Positions 11,797 through 29,126 of a stretch of DNA of 64,000 nt are shown one piece after another. The translations under genes and the position numbers were made by a program. Origin of the DNA: Daphnia pulex (lineage: Eukaryota; Arthropoda; Branchiopoda; Diplostraca; Daphniidae); assembly GCF_021134715.1 (NCBI RefSeq), contig NC_060020.1, positions 3,968,001 through 4,032,000 on the forward strand, written 5' to 3'. Positions within the stretch are counted from its first letter, which is position 1. Every line of letters starts with the position of its first letter. The notes below the pieces were generated by a model. The model worked only from the letters and a program-made list of their open reading frames with translations, made no database searches and was not told the origin of the DNA.

Positions 11797-14700
11797 TCAT
11801 GCAGCAACGTCGAAAAATGTATCGATTACCGATGAAATTTGGGCCGGTGAGTACTTGATGTATTTTTCACTGTGTTTGCTGAACTGCGCGTTGCTGTACT
11901 TGTCATAGAAAGCCTGATACTTCGGCAGGATGTACTCTTTGTTATCACGCTTCAGACTCTCGCGAAGCTCAACGTCTGGCACTGAATAACCTCGTTGCTC
12001 TCTGGACAATTCTTCAAACTCCTTGTTAAGGGTCTAAAAGATTTATCGGATCAAAAAACAACATTTTAACACATGTAAAGCTTATATTTTAACTTTTGAA
12101 GACCTACCGAGAACTTTTCTTTAATTAAAGCTTTATCCTTTTCCCGTAACCTGCCGGAAAGAAGTACAGATGCTGGAACATCTTCCGAATTCCATATTGG
12201 GGCTAAGACCTTGTTCCAACTGTAGGTTATTTAATTAATTGAATAGTAACGGTGAGTTCAACAAAAAATTCAAAGGAAAGGAACAAAGTATCAATACCTT
12301 TGAGAATAAAGCCTCTTCTGTTCGTTGATCATTTCTCGGTAAATCGGCTCGCATTCTGGTTCCACAACCTAAAAACACCAAAATATGTGATTACATTTAC
12401 TTTGACTACAATTTTGTGCTTTACCTTCAACAGGTCTAGTAGGCCACTACGCTGTAGTGCGCTTAACAAATAGTGGCTGTTATTTAATCGAAAAATATAG
12501 CGCAAAGAAGAATCGCTGTACGCATCGCTTTTAGTAACTAAAGTTAAATTTAGTTGAACCAACACTTTTTCTAAAAAAAAAAGGGTAATTTGTTAATCAA
12601 ACCAGATTTTAAGTTAAACCTGAACAAGAAAAATGAATTACTGATATAAAGTCCTAGTAAAGCTTTGTTTCTCTGAGGTTTCGGCCAGGGTTGAGTGTGT
12701 ACCAATGCGTTGGAATAACTTTGATCTTGGGCGAGAAGCGGACCGACTGTGTCAGACAAATCAGTCAACTGGCCGAGAAAAAGAACGACATTGCTCGTCA
12801 TTTCATAGACCGTGCCATCTCTAGGCAATGGAGCTGCAGATTCAGAACGCACAGATTCTGCAAAGTCTTCAAGGGCCTTGCCGCACTAATCAATCACAAA
12901 ATAACACAGTGATAAAAACGAATCTAAATTATGGTGAGTTATTAGCTTACGGTTGTATGGAGATTATTAACCATTGCGTAAAATCGTGTGCGAACAGAAG
13001 AATCGCATCCTTCCAGCAATTTATCACAGTCGCCTTTAAAACACACTAAATGGCGTAAGGCAGGAAAAAGAAGCAAAACGGGACCGAACTCTTGACGAGA
13101 AACACTTCGGCGCGCTCGGCCGCTTAAGCTCTAAAAATTAGTAAAGTACAAGAATGACTAACCGATGAAATTGAATCAAGAATATTTCCAACCTCGGCAT
13201 CGTGACAGATCATTTCCAATGCGTCTCTGAGAATGATAGACAGAACAGCTTTTTGATGCGGCAAAGGGACAATACCCAACATAAGTCTCAGTTCACTCTG
13301 CAGTAGTCGCAAAAGTGCCGTGAATTCGGTTAAGAACGATTCGATTTCGTGTTCTTCGACAGCATCTTCTTTTATACTGTCTGAAGAAGAAACAATAATG
13401 ATAATTGGGAAAAAGTAAAATAAATTTAATTTCGTCTTCTCACCCGCAGCGCTTCTCCTGGGGCCCAAAGCCAGTCCTGTAGAGCTTTCCAACGTTTGAG
13501 AAGCTTTCAAAAGCATTTGGTTGGCCTTGCGCTCAAGCATTTGCTGTAGTTTCTTAGATGTCTTTCTACTTGGAGTGTCATAACTGGCTTTGACACCTGA
13601 TTTTGCCTGAAAATTATAAAAGAAGTTCATTATATATTGCCTAATAGTAGTCACAATAAATATTAGATTACCAGCAATGTAGCCGTTCCCGACATGGCAG
13701 CTACGGGACTCACGCCTTGGTGACTCGATACCCCAGTAGATGAACTTCTCAAATGATCACGAAGGCCAAGAAGGGTTTTCTGCACAGTATTTGCGCGAAA
13801 CCGAGCGTAAACCTGGAAAGTAAATCAGTGACAAAGTTTATTTAATATGTCGTGGATTAATGATTGATGATTACAAGTTACATTCATGAAGTCATCTTCA
13901 TTGTGAGTTACAAGCCAATCAGCTATTTGCATCAAATTGTCTTTCACATCTGCAGAGAAGTGATTTATACTTATCTCCTCTGGAATGAAAATGGAACATT
14001 ACATTGAATTTTCAGGTAGTTATAGATAAATGGGGTTCACCTTCATCATTTGCTAGAGCTTCCAAAAGTGCTGTAGCAGGAATGGTTTGACTATGTTTTG
14101 CTAGGTGTTCTTTAAATTCGCTGATAATATTATCTTTGCCAGTTTCAAATAGGCTCATCTAATACAAAAGTTGTTTTTTAAGTTTGTAAGGTATGGTGAT
14201 TGTAAATAAAAATGAAACTTACAACATTTTCTAACTCCACACTCTGTGGATTATTTCTCTCAAAGAAATGCATAGCTTCTTGCAATCGACCGAGGGATTG
14301 GAGAAAAATTTCTAGACCCTGACTTGAAGGGCTCTCTTTTATGACAGGCTCAACTTCCTTGCTGACACTGTAATAGCTAATGACATGATCCAAAGAGGCT
14401 AATGTTTTATCAATGTCTATAAACACGAAGAAAGTTAAAAAGAAATTTAGATTTTGTAAATTTAGAAATACAAGAAATATTGATATTATATGAGATCTCA
14501 TTAATAATTTACTTTCTTGTTTCTGTTGCAAATTTTTTGTCTCATTGTAGACTGGTAAAATGGTCTTTTCAAGTCTCGCAAGCCTTTCATCAAATGAAGT
14601 CAAAATATTGACCATTCCATTAGTAAGCTGAGAACTTCTAGAAGCAGCATCTTGAAGAAAGACTAGTCCTGTCAGCACCTTTACCAATCATTAATTAAAC

Positions 14701-14923
14701 CCATTATTTGTTTGATACAATATGTCAATATAACCAGTCATATATGTGAGTATCCAGTCACAGCAAAGAAATTTGAATTTTGTAACAAGAAATTGAGTTT
14801 AATATTCAAACCTTTAAAATTAGTATTTAAAACAAATAAAATCAAATGATATAAAGAAGAACTAAGTAGGCCTATATAAAACAAAAAAGTAACCTTTTCA
14901 TGTTTATGATTAAAATCTGACAT
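11797..14923 (-). CDS. Exo70: Exocyst complex component 7 (EXO70)
   Basis: Fourteen exons, in transcript order: 14894-14923, 14513-14678, 14223-14416, 14041-14158, 13882-13979, 13672-13812, 13444-13606, 13163-13380, 12951-13130, 12642-12885, 12425-12570, 12298-12368, 12108-12219, 11797-12033. They join in frame to 705 aa, the usual family length. Exo70 is the exocyst subunit that binds PI(4,5)P2 and Rho GTPases and tethers secretory vesicles to the plasma membrane. Diagnostic segments are the N-terminal coiled coil (RLEKTILPVYNETKNLQ, then SLDHVISYYSV), the central helical-rod motif DGTVYEMTSNVVLFLGQL, and the basic C-terminal end (KYIKYSPAQI) that in other animals contacts membrane lipid. 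The first coding exon is only 10 codons. The acceptor of exon 2 is placed to keep phase and has a weak pyrimidine tract. A CTCF-like motif lies 33 bases upstream of the ATG. Confidence 0.97.
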
Positions 14924-14955
14924 TTTGCTGAATTTCTGTCAGTTGTTTCGTTTCT

Positions 14956-14969
14956 CGCCATCTACCGGC
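14956..14969 (+). promoter_or_regulatory. CTCF-like motif at EXO70 start
   Basis: CGCCATCTACCGGC, 33 bases upstream of the EXO70 ATG and in the EXO70/PPT1 divergent interval. Similar words recur next to several other gene starts in this window (see findings). Confidence 0.4.
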
Positions 14970-15761
14970 TAGAAAAAAACGGTCTTTTATTTCGGTAGGG
15001 TAGACGGTAGGTAAATAGGTAATTAACAAAAAAAAGTAAATTCCTCGATTGGTGCGTCAAGTTGAAGTTGGACAAAGAAAAAAATCTAAAAAAGACGTCG
15101 CCGTCTATTATGGAAGAAAATATTCAACGTTGAGTCCATTATAATCGCAAGCACATGGGAGCAATCCGAGCCCCACTAAAATGTGGCTAATGACGAAATA
15201 CGGCTCATAAAGAAAAAAAGCGCTCAGATATACCAGTTTGTTTTGGTAAAAGGTAATCTGAGGTAAAATGGAAATCTGATTTTACTAAGTTCTAAATGGG
15301 TTCTTGTTTTCACGGAAGTTGTGTCGTAGAAAAATGGGAAAACTCCAAAACGGTGGTGACTCGTGAACTATTTTGCCGTCACCCTTTCGATGACCCGCAG
15401 TTCTACGTTTTTTTGAAGCGACTTTAAATTATTTTAATAACCTTTTTACGATTTTGTTGTTTTTCCTGCAACATTCTTTTTTTTTAAGATCGCTTGAATA
15501 GCCCTCTATTGAGATCGATTATGAACCAACCTGGCCACCTGTTGAAAATAGTCAACACTAACCTTGAAAAAAGAATAAATTTTGAAGCCAGCCCAGCACC
15601 AAGAAATGTCAAATACACAAATGTCAATGTCAAATGTCAACGTGAGAAACTCGTGCATGGTTGTAATTCAATTACGTAACTGCTTTGTCTAAATTCCAAG
15701 CCAACTTATTAGCTTGACCCCGTAAGTGTATGAGTAGTCCTCCTTGGGTAAAGAATCAAGA
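14970..15761. other. EXO70/PPT1 divergent intergenic region
   Basis: About 840 bases separate the two start codons. The interval contains a short imperfect tandem of the word ATGTCAA (about 15607-15642) and a GTAAGT just upstream of the PPT1 ATG that could mark a 5' UTR donor. The open frame at 15494-15679 has no recognisable features and is not called. Confidence 0.5.
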
Positions 15762-17118
15762 ATGAAGTACACACTTCCCTTAATGTGTGTTTTCCTCTTA
15801 TTAATAAATTGTCAAATGGTTTTATCAATACTACCAATTGTGATCTGGCACGGATTAGGTAATCACATTTAAGGTTTCTACTTCATTCACAATTTCATGA
15901 TAAATTTTGAAATGGGTATGTAGGTGATGTTTGCTGCAATCCATTGAGTATTGGGGGCCTACAAAAATTTATACAACAACAAATTCCTGAGGTCTATGTA
16001 ATTTCGCTGAAGATTGGCAAGACCATTCGTGAGGTATTAATTCAGTATAGCTCAATTAAAAATTTACACCAACAATTCCAATATTATGTAGGATTTTGAA
16101 AATGCATACATCAAGAATGCAAACGATCAAGTTGAATTTGTGTGTGATCTGATCAAAAATGACCCTAAATTAGCATTAGGATATCATGGATTAGGGGTAT
16201 CTCAAGGGGGGCAGTTCTTGTAATTATATCTTTATTGTTGAATAGTTAAGATTATCTTTGAATCATTTTAATTTTCTGCTTATTATAGGAGAGCTGTAGC
16301 TCAACGTTGCCCTGATCCTCCGATGGTAAATCTAGTCACTTTAGGCTCTCAACACCAAGGTGTATATGGGTTACCCCGTTGTCTAGGAGATGATGTCAAA
16401 TTTTGTGACTATGTTCGCTCGCTACTTAATCATGGAGCTTACAAAAAGTTTGTCTACTTGAGACCTATACATTTACAAAAATAATTTTAACAGAACTAAT
16501 TTTATCAAGATGGATTCAAAATTTTGTTACTCCTGCTGAATATTGGCATGATCCACTAGATGAAAAGGCATACAAAAAAGCAAGTGTATTTCTTGCGGAT
16601 ATCAATAACGAAAGGGTATGAGAATTTTTCATTGGTCCTATTTTTAACTGAAATCGAAACTATCTGCTATTTCTTTTAATAGTCTGTAAATGATACATAC
16701 AAAAATAACCTTAAGCAACTGAAAAACTTCGTCATGGTTAAGTTTACTAAAGATACAGTTGTCCAACCAATTGAAACAGGTACGCGCCGCTTTAAAGCTC
16801 AATTGAATCGCGACATTTTTAACAGTGTGTTACTCTTCACCTTTAATATATCCGTGCAGAATGGTTCGGTTTTTATAAGGAGAATGATTTGAACTCAACT
16901 TACACTCTTCAAGATTCGCAACTTTACCTTGAAGTACATCGTGTCTTACATTACAATTTTCTATTAATTACATTTAAAAAAAAATCTCTTAGGATCGCCT
17001 TGGTTTACGTGCAATGGATGATGAAGGAAAACTCCATTTCCTACAAGTGGAAGGTGACCATATTCAATTTAGCCAAGCATGGTTTAAAAACGAAATCATT
17101 GATAATTTCTTGCGATAA
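15762..17118 (+). CDS. Ppt1: Palmitoyl-protein thioesterase 1 (lysosomal)
   Basis: Eight exons: 15762-15858, 15924-16033, 16092-16219, 16289-16447, 16510-16615, 16683-16779, 16860-16933, 16993-17118; 298 aa (human 306). PPT1 removes palmitate from cysteines of proteins delivered to the lysosome; loss of the human enzyme causes infantile neuronal ceroid lipofuscinosis. Seen here: a signal peptide ([17 protein letters not shown]), IWHGLGD after it, the nucleophile serine in GVSQGGQF, the family hallmark [20 protein letters not shown], the catalytic aspartate in KDTVVQP, and the catalytic histidine in EGDHIQ. The exon 5 acceptor (TATCAAG at 16509) is the one that keeps frame; a nearer ACAG site would not. 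Confidence 0.97.
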
Positions 17119-17949
17119 ATGATTGAAATTGTTAAAAATGTGTGATAATTTTTTCTTATAACCGTTTCCGTCTGATACGTCATGTTATACATAAACTACA
17201 ATAATCGTTCATCCCGATATCGGCGGCTGAACGATTCTAAAACTATTGGTAGATCAATACAACATCCTCGTCAAAAAGTGGTAGCGTTTGCCAGCTAGTT
17301 AATACGTGCGCCCCGGTGCGAGAAACTTCTTATTTATAAAAAGTTATTATAATAGTCACAAGTCCCGGCGAACAAAAGACGGTCTCCAATTGCAAAATAA
17401 CATATACTGACATCTCCCACGATTTTAATATCATTAAGGGAACATGCGTAGCCTAAACAGTGAAAAATTACATTAATAATAGCAAACTTCCTATTGACGC
17501 ATGTTCCCATAGATTATATACAAAGAACGACGAGGATGTCCAGACTAGCATCGAACACTTGTCGACATGCGCAGACACATTAGTGTCCAACAAGTATTTA
17601 CGACCTACTCAATATAAAGTTGGTTTTTTGTTTGTTTTGCAGTTTGTGTTTGGAGGACTGTTTTTTTTTGTCACTTTGATCCTGGGATTTTGAGGTTATT
17701 AGGTATAGATTTGTTCGTCAATTACTAAAGAAACCAAAATTCAAATTTCCGAGATATTTTCATATTCATTTTCAAACAGAGTTCCTCAATATGGAATAGT
17801 GCAGAAGTCAATCAGGACTGAGCTAATATATCTCCTTTATATTCTCTTATCGGTAATTTGTTTTTATATGGTGATTGATATCCATCCTATCGTTTAATTT
17901 TATATAATTTAAAAAAAATATAGCGTAAAATTTATTAACTGGACTCTAT
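17119..17949. other. PPT1-HBP1 intergenic region
   Basis: PPT1 3' UTR followed by a less AT-rich block (about 17200-17420) with CG-containing words, then AT-rich sequence. An open frame at 17460-17693 lacks an ATG and has no family signature. No RNA gene was seen. Confidence 0.5.
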
Positions 17950-17962
17950 GCCATCTAGCGGC
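17950..17962 (+). promoter_or_regulatory. CTCF-like motif upstream of HBP1-like gene
   Basis: GCCATCTAGCGGC, the best-formed copy of the recurring motif, about 170 bases before the HBP1-like start codon. A non-coding first exon probably follows and ends with a donor after 18051 (acceptor at 18129). Confidence 0.45.
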
Positions 17963-18132
17963 AAACATTAATGTCATTTTTATTATAAACAATGGCTGCT
18001 CACGATTGGGTGTGAAGCTTTGTCCAGAAGAGAAACATCAGGGCAAGCAAGGTAAATTATCTTTATAGCATGTGCATGGGATATGTTTTGTCCTTCTTTT
18101 GTAAAACTATTTAACATAAACTTCAATAGAAA

Positions 18133-19646
18133 ATGGCAGCCCAAATCGATAAGGGGGCTGTCGATGGGAGGGCATCAAGATGCGATCCCGATGAAACAAC
18201 CCCCACAGTGATAAACAATCATTGCATTAAGCAGACCATCAGAAAAATCAAGCCCATCCCGCCTCCACTAGATTTAAGCAAAAGGGGACCACTGGATTTA
18301 ACCAGCTCAGAAAGTGTTAGTGACTTTATCAGCTTTTCAGCCAGCCCAAGAAGTCCTGCTAGCTCAAATCAAAAGCACTTGCCGTTTCGTAAAAGGTTAG
18401 AAATTTATTTTTGATCCTCCTGATTGTATTTTGAATCTTCCTCATAACTTTTTTCTTTTACAGAGCATTTAGTTGGACCACATTTCATGATGAAAGTGGT
18501 TGCAATTCACTTAGTCCTGGTCCATCTTCTGCCATTGTGCAACGGAGCACATATTATGGGTTCATACCCACCAGCCCACATATTAGCCGCTTATCAGTCA
18601 TCAAACAAGAATCAGTTGATCAATCTGATGTGTTTGGTGACTACATGAGCTCAAATGTGGGAGTAAAGGACGACCAAGAAAGTGTAGCAATTGAAACTTC
18701 TTCAAAAGAAAAACCTTGTGTGTATTCTGAGACAAAGACCATGATCACTTACCCTGCTCCTCAAAGTCCTGCCTTTCCCACTCCTGCCACTCCTAGCCCA
18801 CTATCTCCTATGAATTTCCCTCCCACTTCAACCTTTTTCCCACCCCATTTTCATCCAAAACTTTCATCGTATTCCTGGTCAGGATCATTGCTCAGTCCCG
18901 CCCCATCTTTGCACAGCAGCAGTCAAGAAGAATTAGCCCAGTGTCGTCCGTGGAAATTGGAGGTATAGCGCTTTTCAGAATTTAACATTTGATGTGACCA
19001 TTAAAAACAATTCGTCTTCTTTTTCTTTAATTCCACTTCACAGGAAAATGAAATGGAAGAAGAATCGCCTGATAATATTGCTGCAAGCAGAGAAGAATCT
19101 GACACATTTCATGGAGGGCCCCTTTCTAGGGAGGATTACGTACACAGCGAGCCTCAACCAGGAACATCCGAATTGTGCGAAAGATTGCAACGGTAAATTT
19201 GTCAATATTTTCCAATGCAAAGTAAACCAATAATATGTTTGTTTTTCAGGTTCGATTTCGTCATGCCACCAGCAGTACCCAAGAATAATGAAAAACGTTA
19301 TCAGGTCACGAGTGAGGATACGTCCTCTAGCTTGGCCCCTTCTCCTGCTAAACGCCCAATGAATGGATTTATGCTTTTCGCTCAAAAATATCGCCTCCAG
19401 CTCATTCAACAGTTCCCAGGACGTGATAACAGGTGATTATCCATTAATTTCGTCTCTGACAATTTTTTCTAAACTCCTTTTTTTTGTTTTAACAGGGCCA
19501 TCAGTGTAATGCTAGGAGATGCATGGAAACGATTGAATCCAGCAGAAAAAGAAGTTTACACCGCCGAGGCACACTTGAGAGCTGAAGAATATCGACGTTT
19601 GTTTCCCGATTGCTGGAAGCGTAAGCGTTCCAAGTCCACAAGCTAG
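18133..19646 (+). CDS. HBP1-like HMG-box transcription factor
   Basis: Five exons: 18133-18395, 18464-18962, 19044-19192, 19250-19432, 19496-19646; 414 aa. The C-terminal HMG box spans the last intron: KRPMNGFMLFAQKYRLQLIQ, then GRDNRAISVMLGDAWKRLNP, ending FPDCWKRKRSKS. The block CWKRKR after the box and the GRDNRAISV core match HBP1, a repressor of cell-cycle and Wnt target genes, better than Sox/TCF or Bobby-sox boxes. The N-terminal half is Ser/Pro-rich with PLDLS and PLDLT repeats, which resemble CtBP-binding PxDLS motifs. I cannot see the AXH domain that vertebrate HBP1 carries, and the protein is about 100 aa shorter. Assignment to the HBP1 family is fairly firm; one-to-one orthology is not. 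Confidence 0.8.
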
Positions 19647-21564
19647 ACAATCTATCCTGTTTTCATCTTCTTTATCCTTTGTCTTTCGCTTATTTTTGAA
19701 TCGTGGGTTGATGGGATCAGATTCGACGAGACGATCACTCGCATGTTTTTTTGCGTCCGGTTCAGCTCTCACGCGAACGTAAATGCAGACATTTTAGTTT
19801 TGATCAGGCGCGACTAAGAAAATTTTTAAGAGAAAACCTTTTCCTTTCTGTTGAATGGCTTTGATGTTACATGTATATATTTGGTCTAAAGAAATTTAGA
19901 AAAGTGGGTTCGATAAGCTTTTATGTTGTCCCGTTGGAATCAACTGCAGCTTAGCTCGCAGATCAGGCATTTCGAGAATGTTGGCTTTGTTAAGTTTAAA
20001 CGGTTCGGAAACTTGATAGGCTTCGGAGCTTAAAGAATCAGAGAGTTCTTGCGGAGTACAGGGGGTTAGGGACGAGGAACTGTGCTGATGATGAGCGATC
20101 TTTGTCACGGCCTAAGCCAGCAAGGATCACTACGCAGAAAGAAAAAAAAAAAAGAAATTTCCCCTTTTTTGCAATTCCTGCCATTGAGGCTAAATAAGAA
20201 GCTTGTTTGTTCGATGTTGTATTCCTTTTTTTATTCAGATTAAAGGAAATATTTATTTGATGAGAGCCAGAAGATGTTATGTCTATCGATGTCAATTCGG
20301 CGACGTCGTTAATCAGCGACAATCAATCAAGAATGTGTTACAATTTTTTTTTACCAAATTGTGATAGAAGAGCACAATTAGGTTTGAAAGTGAATTCTTC
20401 TCTAATTCGTATAAAGAACTTTAACTACAAACAAGAATGCCAATATCCCTGATCTCAACAGATTTGGCATTCTAAAATCCCTCGACTTTTGATTCGGTCT
20501 GCTCTTTGAGCTGTTAATTTCTTCTTTCTGCCTTTCTTCTTCCTACCTTTGAATTTATTTTTTTTTTTTGTTCCTTCTCCGTTATCACATCCGCTTTTGC
20601 AAGAAGACGTAAGTGCATTACAATCAACTCTCCCTTTTTTTTTCTTTCTTTCTTACTCTTTTTCATGGGTGTACATGCCCAAAATGTTCAACAAAACTAT
20701 CAGTGGTTTCAGTGTCTTCCTCTCGCCATTCTGTCCAATTGAAATGCTGCACAACTCGCCCTCAGCATCAATTTGATAACCTTAATTTTCATCCTCTGAT
20801 GCTTTTCGCCTCGTTTCTGAACAAGGTCGAGCGTGATCTCTCTCCGTTAAAAAAAACACAGGAAGAAATTGTTCTCTAGAACTAATCGTTTGTATCGTGA
20901 AAAAAAACTAAATTTTAAAAGGGTTATTTAGATACCTCGGTATTCTTTGATGAGAATTTTGAGACCGAGTTGATTTTTTGGAATGGACGTTAATTAGATG
21001 TGCATAATCTATTCACAATGTTGTCTCCGTTCTACTTTCTCTTCTTTGGTTTTTGTAATTGTCTCCGCGAGGGCCAGTTGAAAGTGCAACTTTAAGTTGG
21101 AACAATATGAAAAATACACAATCGTAAACAAGAATGTTCTGTGAGATTTGTAATGCGGATTTATATCTATTTCCTCATTCTCATTACATTTGACTACAAA
21201 GAAAGGAAAACAAGGTGGGATTTTGAAAATGACCACAATAGTTTTAAAATGGTAAGAGAAGAAGTGGAAACTCACATTAAAGTTCTTTCTGTGACAGAAA
21301 CAGAACAACATCGAAGCTAGAATTCAAGAAAAATAACAAACATGAACAATAAATGACATTGTGGCTACAACAGTCTGGAGAGACGGCTTTAAAAGATTTA
21401 CAAGATCGTTCTTTTCCCACACATTATTCAATCGGGTTACAACTCTTCCACTTACAAAAGATTAGTCGAGTTGTAACATGATTGTGTGATGATTACTGTG
21501 AACACGTTTTGCAAACTTTTCCTCCTATAATATGCAAATGTGACAAAATAGACGCTTCAACATT
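19647..21564. other. Convergent 3' UTR interval HBP1/GlyP
   Basis: About 1.9 kb between the two stop codons, with T-rich tracts and scattered AATAAA-like words on both strands (for example near 21347). Most is probably the long 3' UTR of the HBP1-like gene. No coding exon was seen on either strand. Confidence 0.5.
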
Positions 21565-26930
<5,366 letters not shown>

Positions 26931-27417
26931 GATCGCAAATAATTACTTCAAACTTTACCGAGAGTAAATTGAAATTGCAAACAATGAATTGCAGTAGACC
27001 GACTGAAATACTAGAGGAGAGAGAGAGCCGGCAAGAGGAGCACTGACTTTCGCCTCGATTAGAGAACGAGTGAAGTGGTGTATGTCTTCGGAGAGAAACG
27101 TCTAAGTAAATCGGTACGACAGATATGACGAACTTGAAATCAGCTGATAACAATGTCAACACCATCTGGCGAGTCGCCTTTCAACCTGAACAGACGATAT
27201 CCACCGTTCAAAAAAAAAACACAGCACTTGTTTACCAGTTCGTGTTCACAACAAATTTGTATTCGCAAGAAAACAAAAAACGTAAGGTTGTAATTTCAGT
27301 CATAAATATGCGTAGTTTGTTAATTTTATCTCCAAGCGTATCCTCATATTTTTTTCGGTTACATTTTTTGCTAAAAAAAAGGAATTTAAACGAAGATAGG
27401 ATTCTCATCGATTCACC
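26931..27417. promoter_or_regulatory. GlyP/MTERF4 bidirectional promoter region
   Basis: 487 bases between the two start codons, holding both 5' UTRs. It contains ACCATCTGGCGAG at 27161-27173, a weak version of the recurring CTCF-like motif, and purine-rich GAGAGAGAG near 27010. No TATA box is obvious. The open frame at 27125-27448 runs through the UTR and is not called. Confidence 0.5.
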
Positions 27418-28269
27418 ATGCTGCGGAAGTCATTCTCTCATGTGTTAAATGTTCACAAGAAATCAGGAAATAGGTGGAGTAAAACCATACTGGCTCGCCT
27501 TAACACTAAACCAGAAGAAATAGAAGACATGCAAAATTCTCTTGGTCAACAAGTTTGGGAGGATTCTCTACGGAAGTTTCAAGATTTGGGTTTCTCTTTG
27601 AAGCAAACTACAAAAATGCTTCTTGACAATCCACTGTTACCAAGCTATCAGACTGATAAGCTATGCCACAGCTTTGACGTGTTGAAATCTGTTGGTTTTA
27701 AAACCGAAGAAATTAAAGAAGTTCTTGTTCAGGAACCCAAAATCTTTGATCGTGATCCTCGAATATTGAAGAAGAACCATTTAAATTTAACAAAGCAGTT
27801 AGGCGACCATCAAGGAAGAATTGCAGCACTTGCTGCACCCAACACCTTGATTGACAACAGTTTAATCACTAACCAAAAAATTGACTATTGCATTATGGAG
27901 ATGTTGATCAACAAACCTACTATTGCCAAATCAAAAATTCTCAAGTGCCCTTACATCTTGATTAAGACCCGGCATAAGTTTGCCTATAGGTCAGGCTTCT
28001 ATAAGAAAATCGATCCAAAGAACAAAGAAGGATTGGCAAATAATCCAAGTATTCCTGACCTATTTTTTTCTTCTGACAAAATTTTTCTGTCCCAATTCAA
28101 AGGCTTTAGTCTTGAAGACTATGTCGTTTTCGAAGAGATGATGATGAGTGAAGAAGATAGTTTCAATGATGAAAATGAGAAGGCCGATGACAAAGACGAC
28201 CAGACAGATGAAGATCCAGATGATGAAAATGTTTCAAAAGGAAAAAAAAACTACTCTCGTCGCAAATAA
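27418..28269 (+). CDS. mTerf4: Mitochondrial transcription termination factor 4
   Basis: Intronless 283-aa frame with a good start context (CACCATGC). The N-terminus is basic and suits mitochondrial import. The middle shows mTERF-type helical repeats (FQDLGFSLKQTTKMLLDNPLL, then VLKSVGFKTEEIKEVLVQEP, later ILKCPYILIKTRHKFAYRSG). The C-terminal tail is strongly acidic (DDKDDQTDEDPDDE). The acidic tail and shortened repeat set point to MTERF4, which recruits the rRNA methyltransferase NSUN4 to the large mitoribosomal subunit. It is shorter than human MTERF4 (381 aa). Lack of introns is unusual in this window. Confidence 0.85.
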   Translation: MLRKSFSHVLNVHKKSGNRWSKTILARLNTKPEEIEDMQNSLGQQVWEDSLRKFQDLGFSLKQTTKMLLDNPLLPSYQTDKLCHSFDVLKSVGFKTEEIKEVLVQEPKIFDRDPRILKKNHLNLTKQLGDHQGRIAALAAPNTLIDNSLITNQKIDYCIMEMLINKPTIAKSKILKCPYILIKTRHKFAYRSGFYKKIDPKNKEGLANNPSIPDLFFSSDKIFLSQFKGFSLEDYVVFEEMMMSEEDSFNDENEKADDKDDQTDEDPDDENVSKGKKNYSRRK

Positions 28270-28539
28270 TTTTGTTCATAGCATAGAACTTTTCAAATTA
28301 AGGATTAAATACAACATTGGTAACCACTAACCAGCAAAAAAGCTTGGGTGTGTTGTATTAAACAGTAGTTTCAGACGAACAAAGCTGAACAATTTTGAAA
28401 CAAAGACTGGCGAACTATTTTTAAAAAATGGAATGCAAAAAATGTTTAGCCTACCCCAAAAATTCGGAATTTCAACAACAGTGGGCGAACGACTTCTTCA
28501 CAATTAAGCTTTTAATTCAACGAATTAGGATTCGGTATT

Positions 28540-29126
28540 CTACTGCTTGCCATTGTTCAAATCTGCGAAAAAAGAACAAGTTGATTATCGATACAGCTGT
28601 CTATTAAGTATAAAATGTTTTACTAACGGGATTTAGAAGTTGATTTATCCGATCGTTTGGCTTTGGTTTCAGTAATTTTTTTATGTTTCTTTTGCTGATG
28701 GTGGCGGGGTGTATACTTCTTTCCTGGTTTTGTTGGGCGATTTAACTTGGTTTTTTTCGTTGTCCTTAATTGAGAATGGTGGGTAGGAGTGAGCGTCGGG
28801 CCAGTATGGTGAGTCGTAGTGGACACCTTACGCTCTGCCGGAACTGGACTTTTGGTCGAGGTTTTACGGCTACTGGTAGTTGCTGTAGCTGGAGTAGAAC
28901 GAACTGCCCTCGGATGCCGACCAGCTACTTTGAATCCTTCTTCCGCTAAAAATCAAGTAATAGTATTTTAATAAAGATTAACATTTTTAGTTAAATAGAT
29001 TTCTTTAAAAATCTTAGTTAATTTACCCAATGATGCTGGCAGTGGATGCAGTGACTCTTCCATTGGCCATAGGAGAACAGGTACGATGCAAAGCAAAAAA
29101 AGTGTTCCGATGCATACATTTTTCAT
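28540..29126 (-). CDS. Small secreted basic protein, unknown
   Basis: Exons 29027-29126, 28628-28945 and probably 28540-28562 give 146 aa. If the last intron is retained, the frame ends instead at 28623 (140 aa). The start ATG follows a 5' UTR acceptor immediately (TTCTCAG|ATG). A clear signal peptide (MKNVCIGTLFLLCIVPVLLW) is followed by a mature chain rich in Lys, Arg, His, Thr and Ser with no cysteines. The character resembles a matrix, cuticle or mucin-associated basic protein, or a peptide precursor, but no family is recognised. A TATA box lies at 29271-29276 on the minus strand. Exons and phases are convincing; function is unknown. Confidence 0.75.

Noticed and set aside
15607-15642. 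Short ATGTCAA tandem as a CRISPR-like or satellite array
   Set aside because: Only a few imperfect 7-base copies without spacers; simple sequence in eukaryotic intergenic DNA.
17460-17693. Open frame ending in a hydrophobic segment upstream of the HBP1-like gene
   Set aside because: It begins with GTG rather than ATG, and the hydrophobic end is T-rich DNA that reads as Phe/Leu. No supporting splice sites.
27125-27448. 107-codon frame overlapping the MTERF4 start
   Set aside because: Out of frame with MTERF4 and lying in the shared GlyP/MTERF4 promoter; composition is not protein-like.
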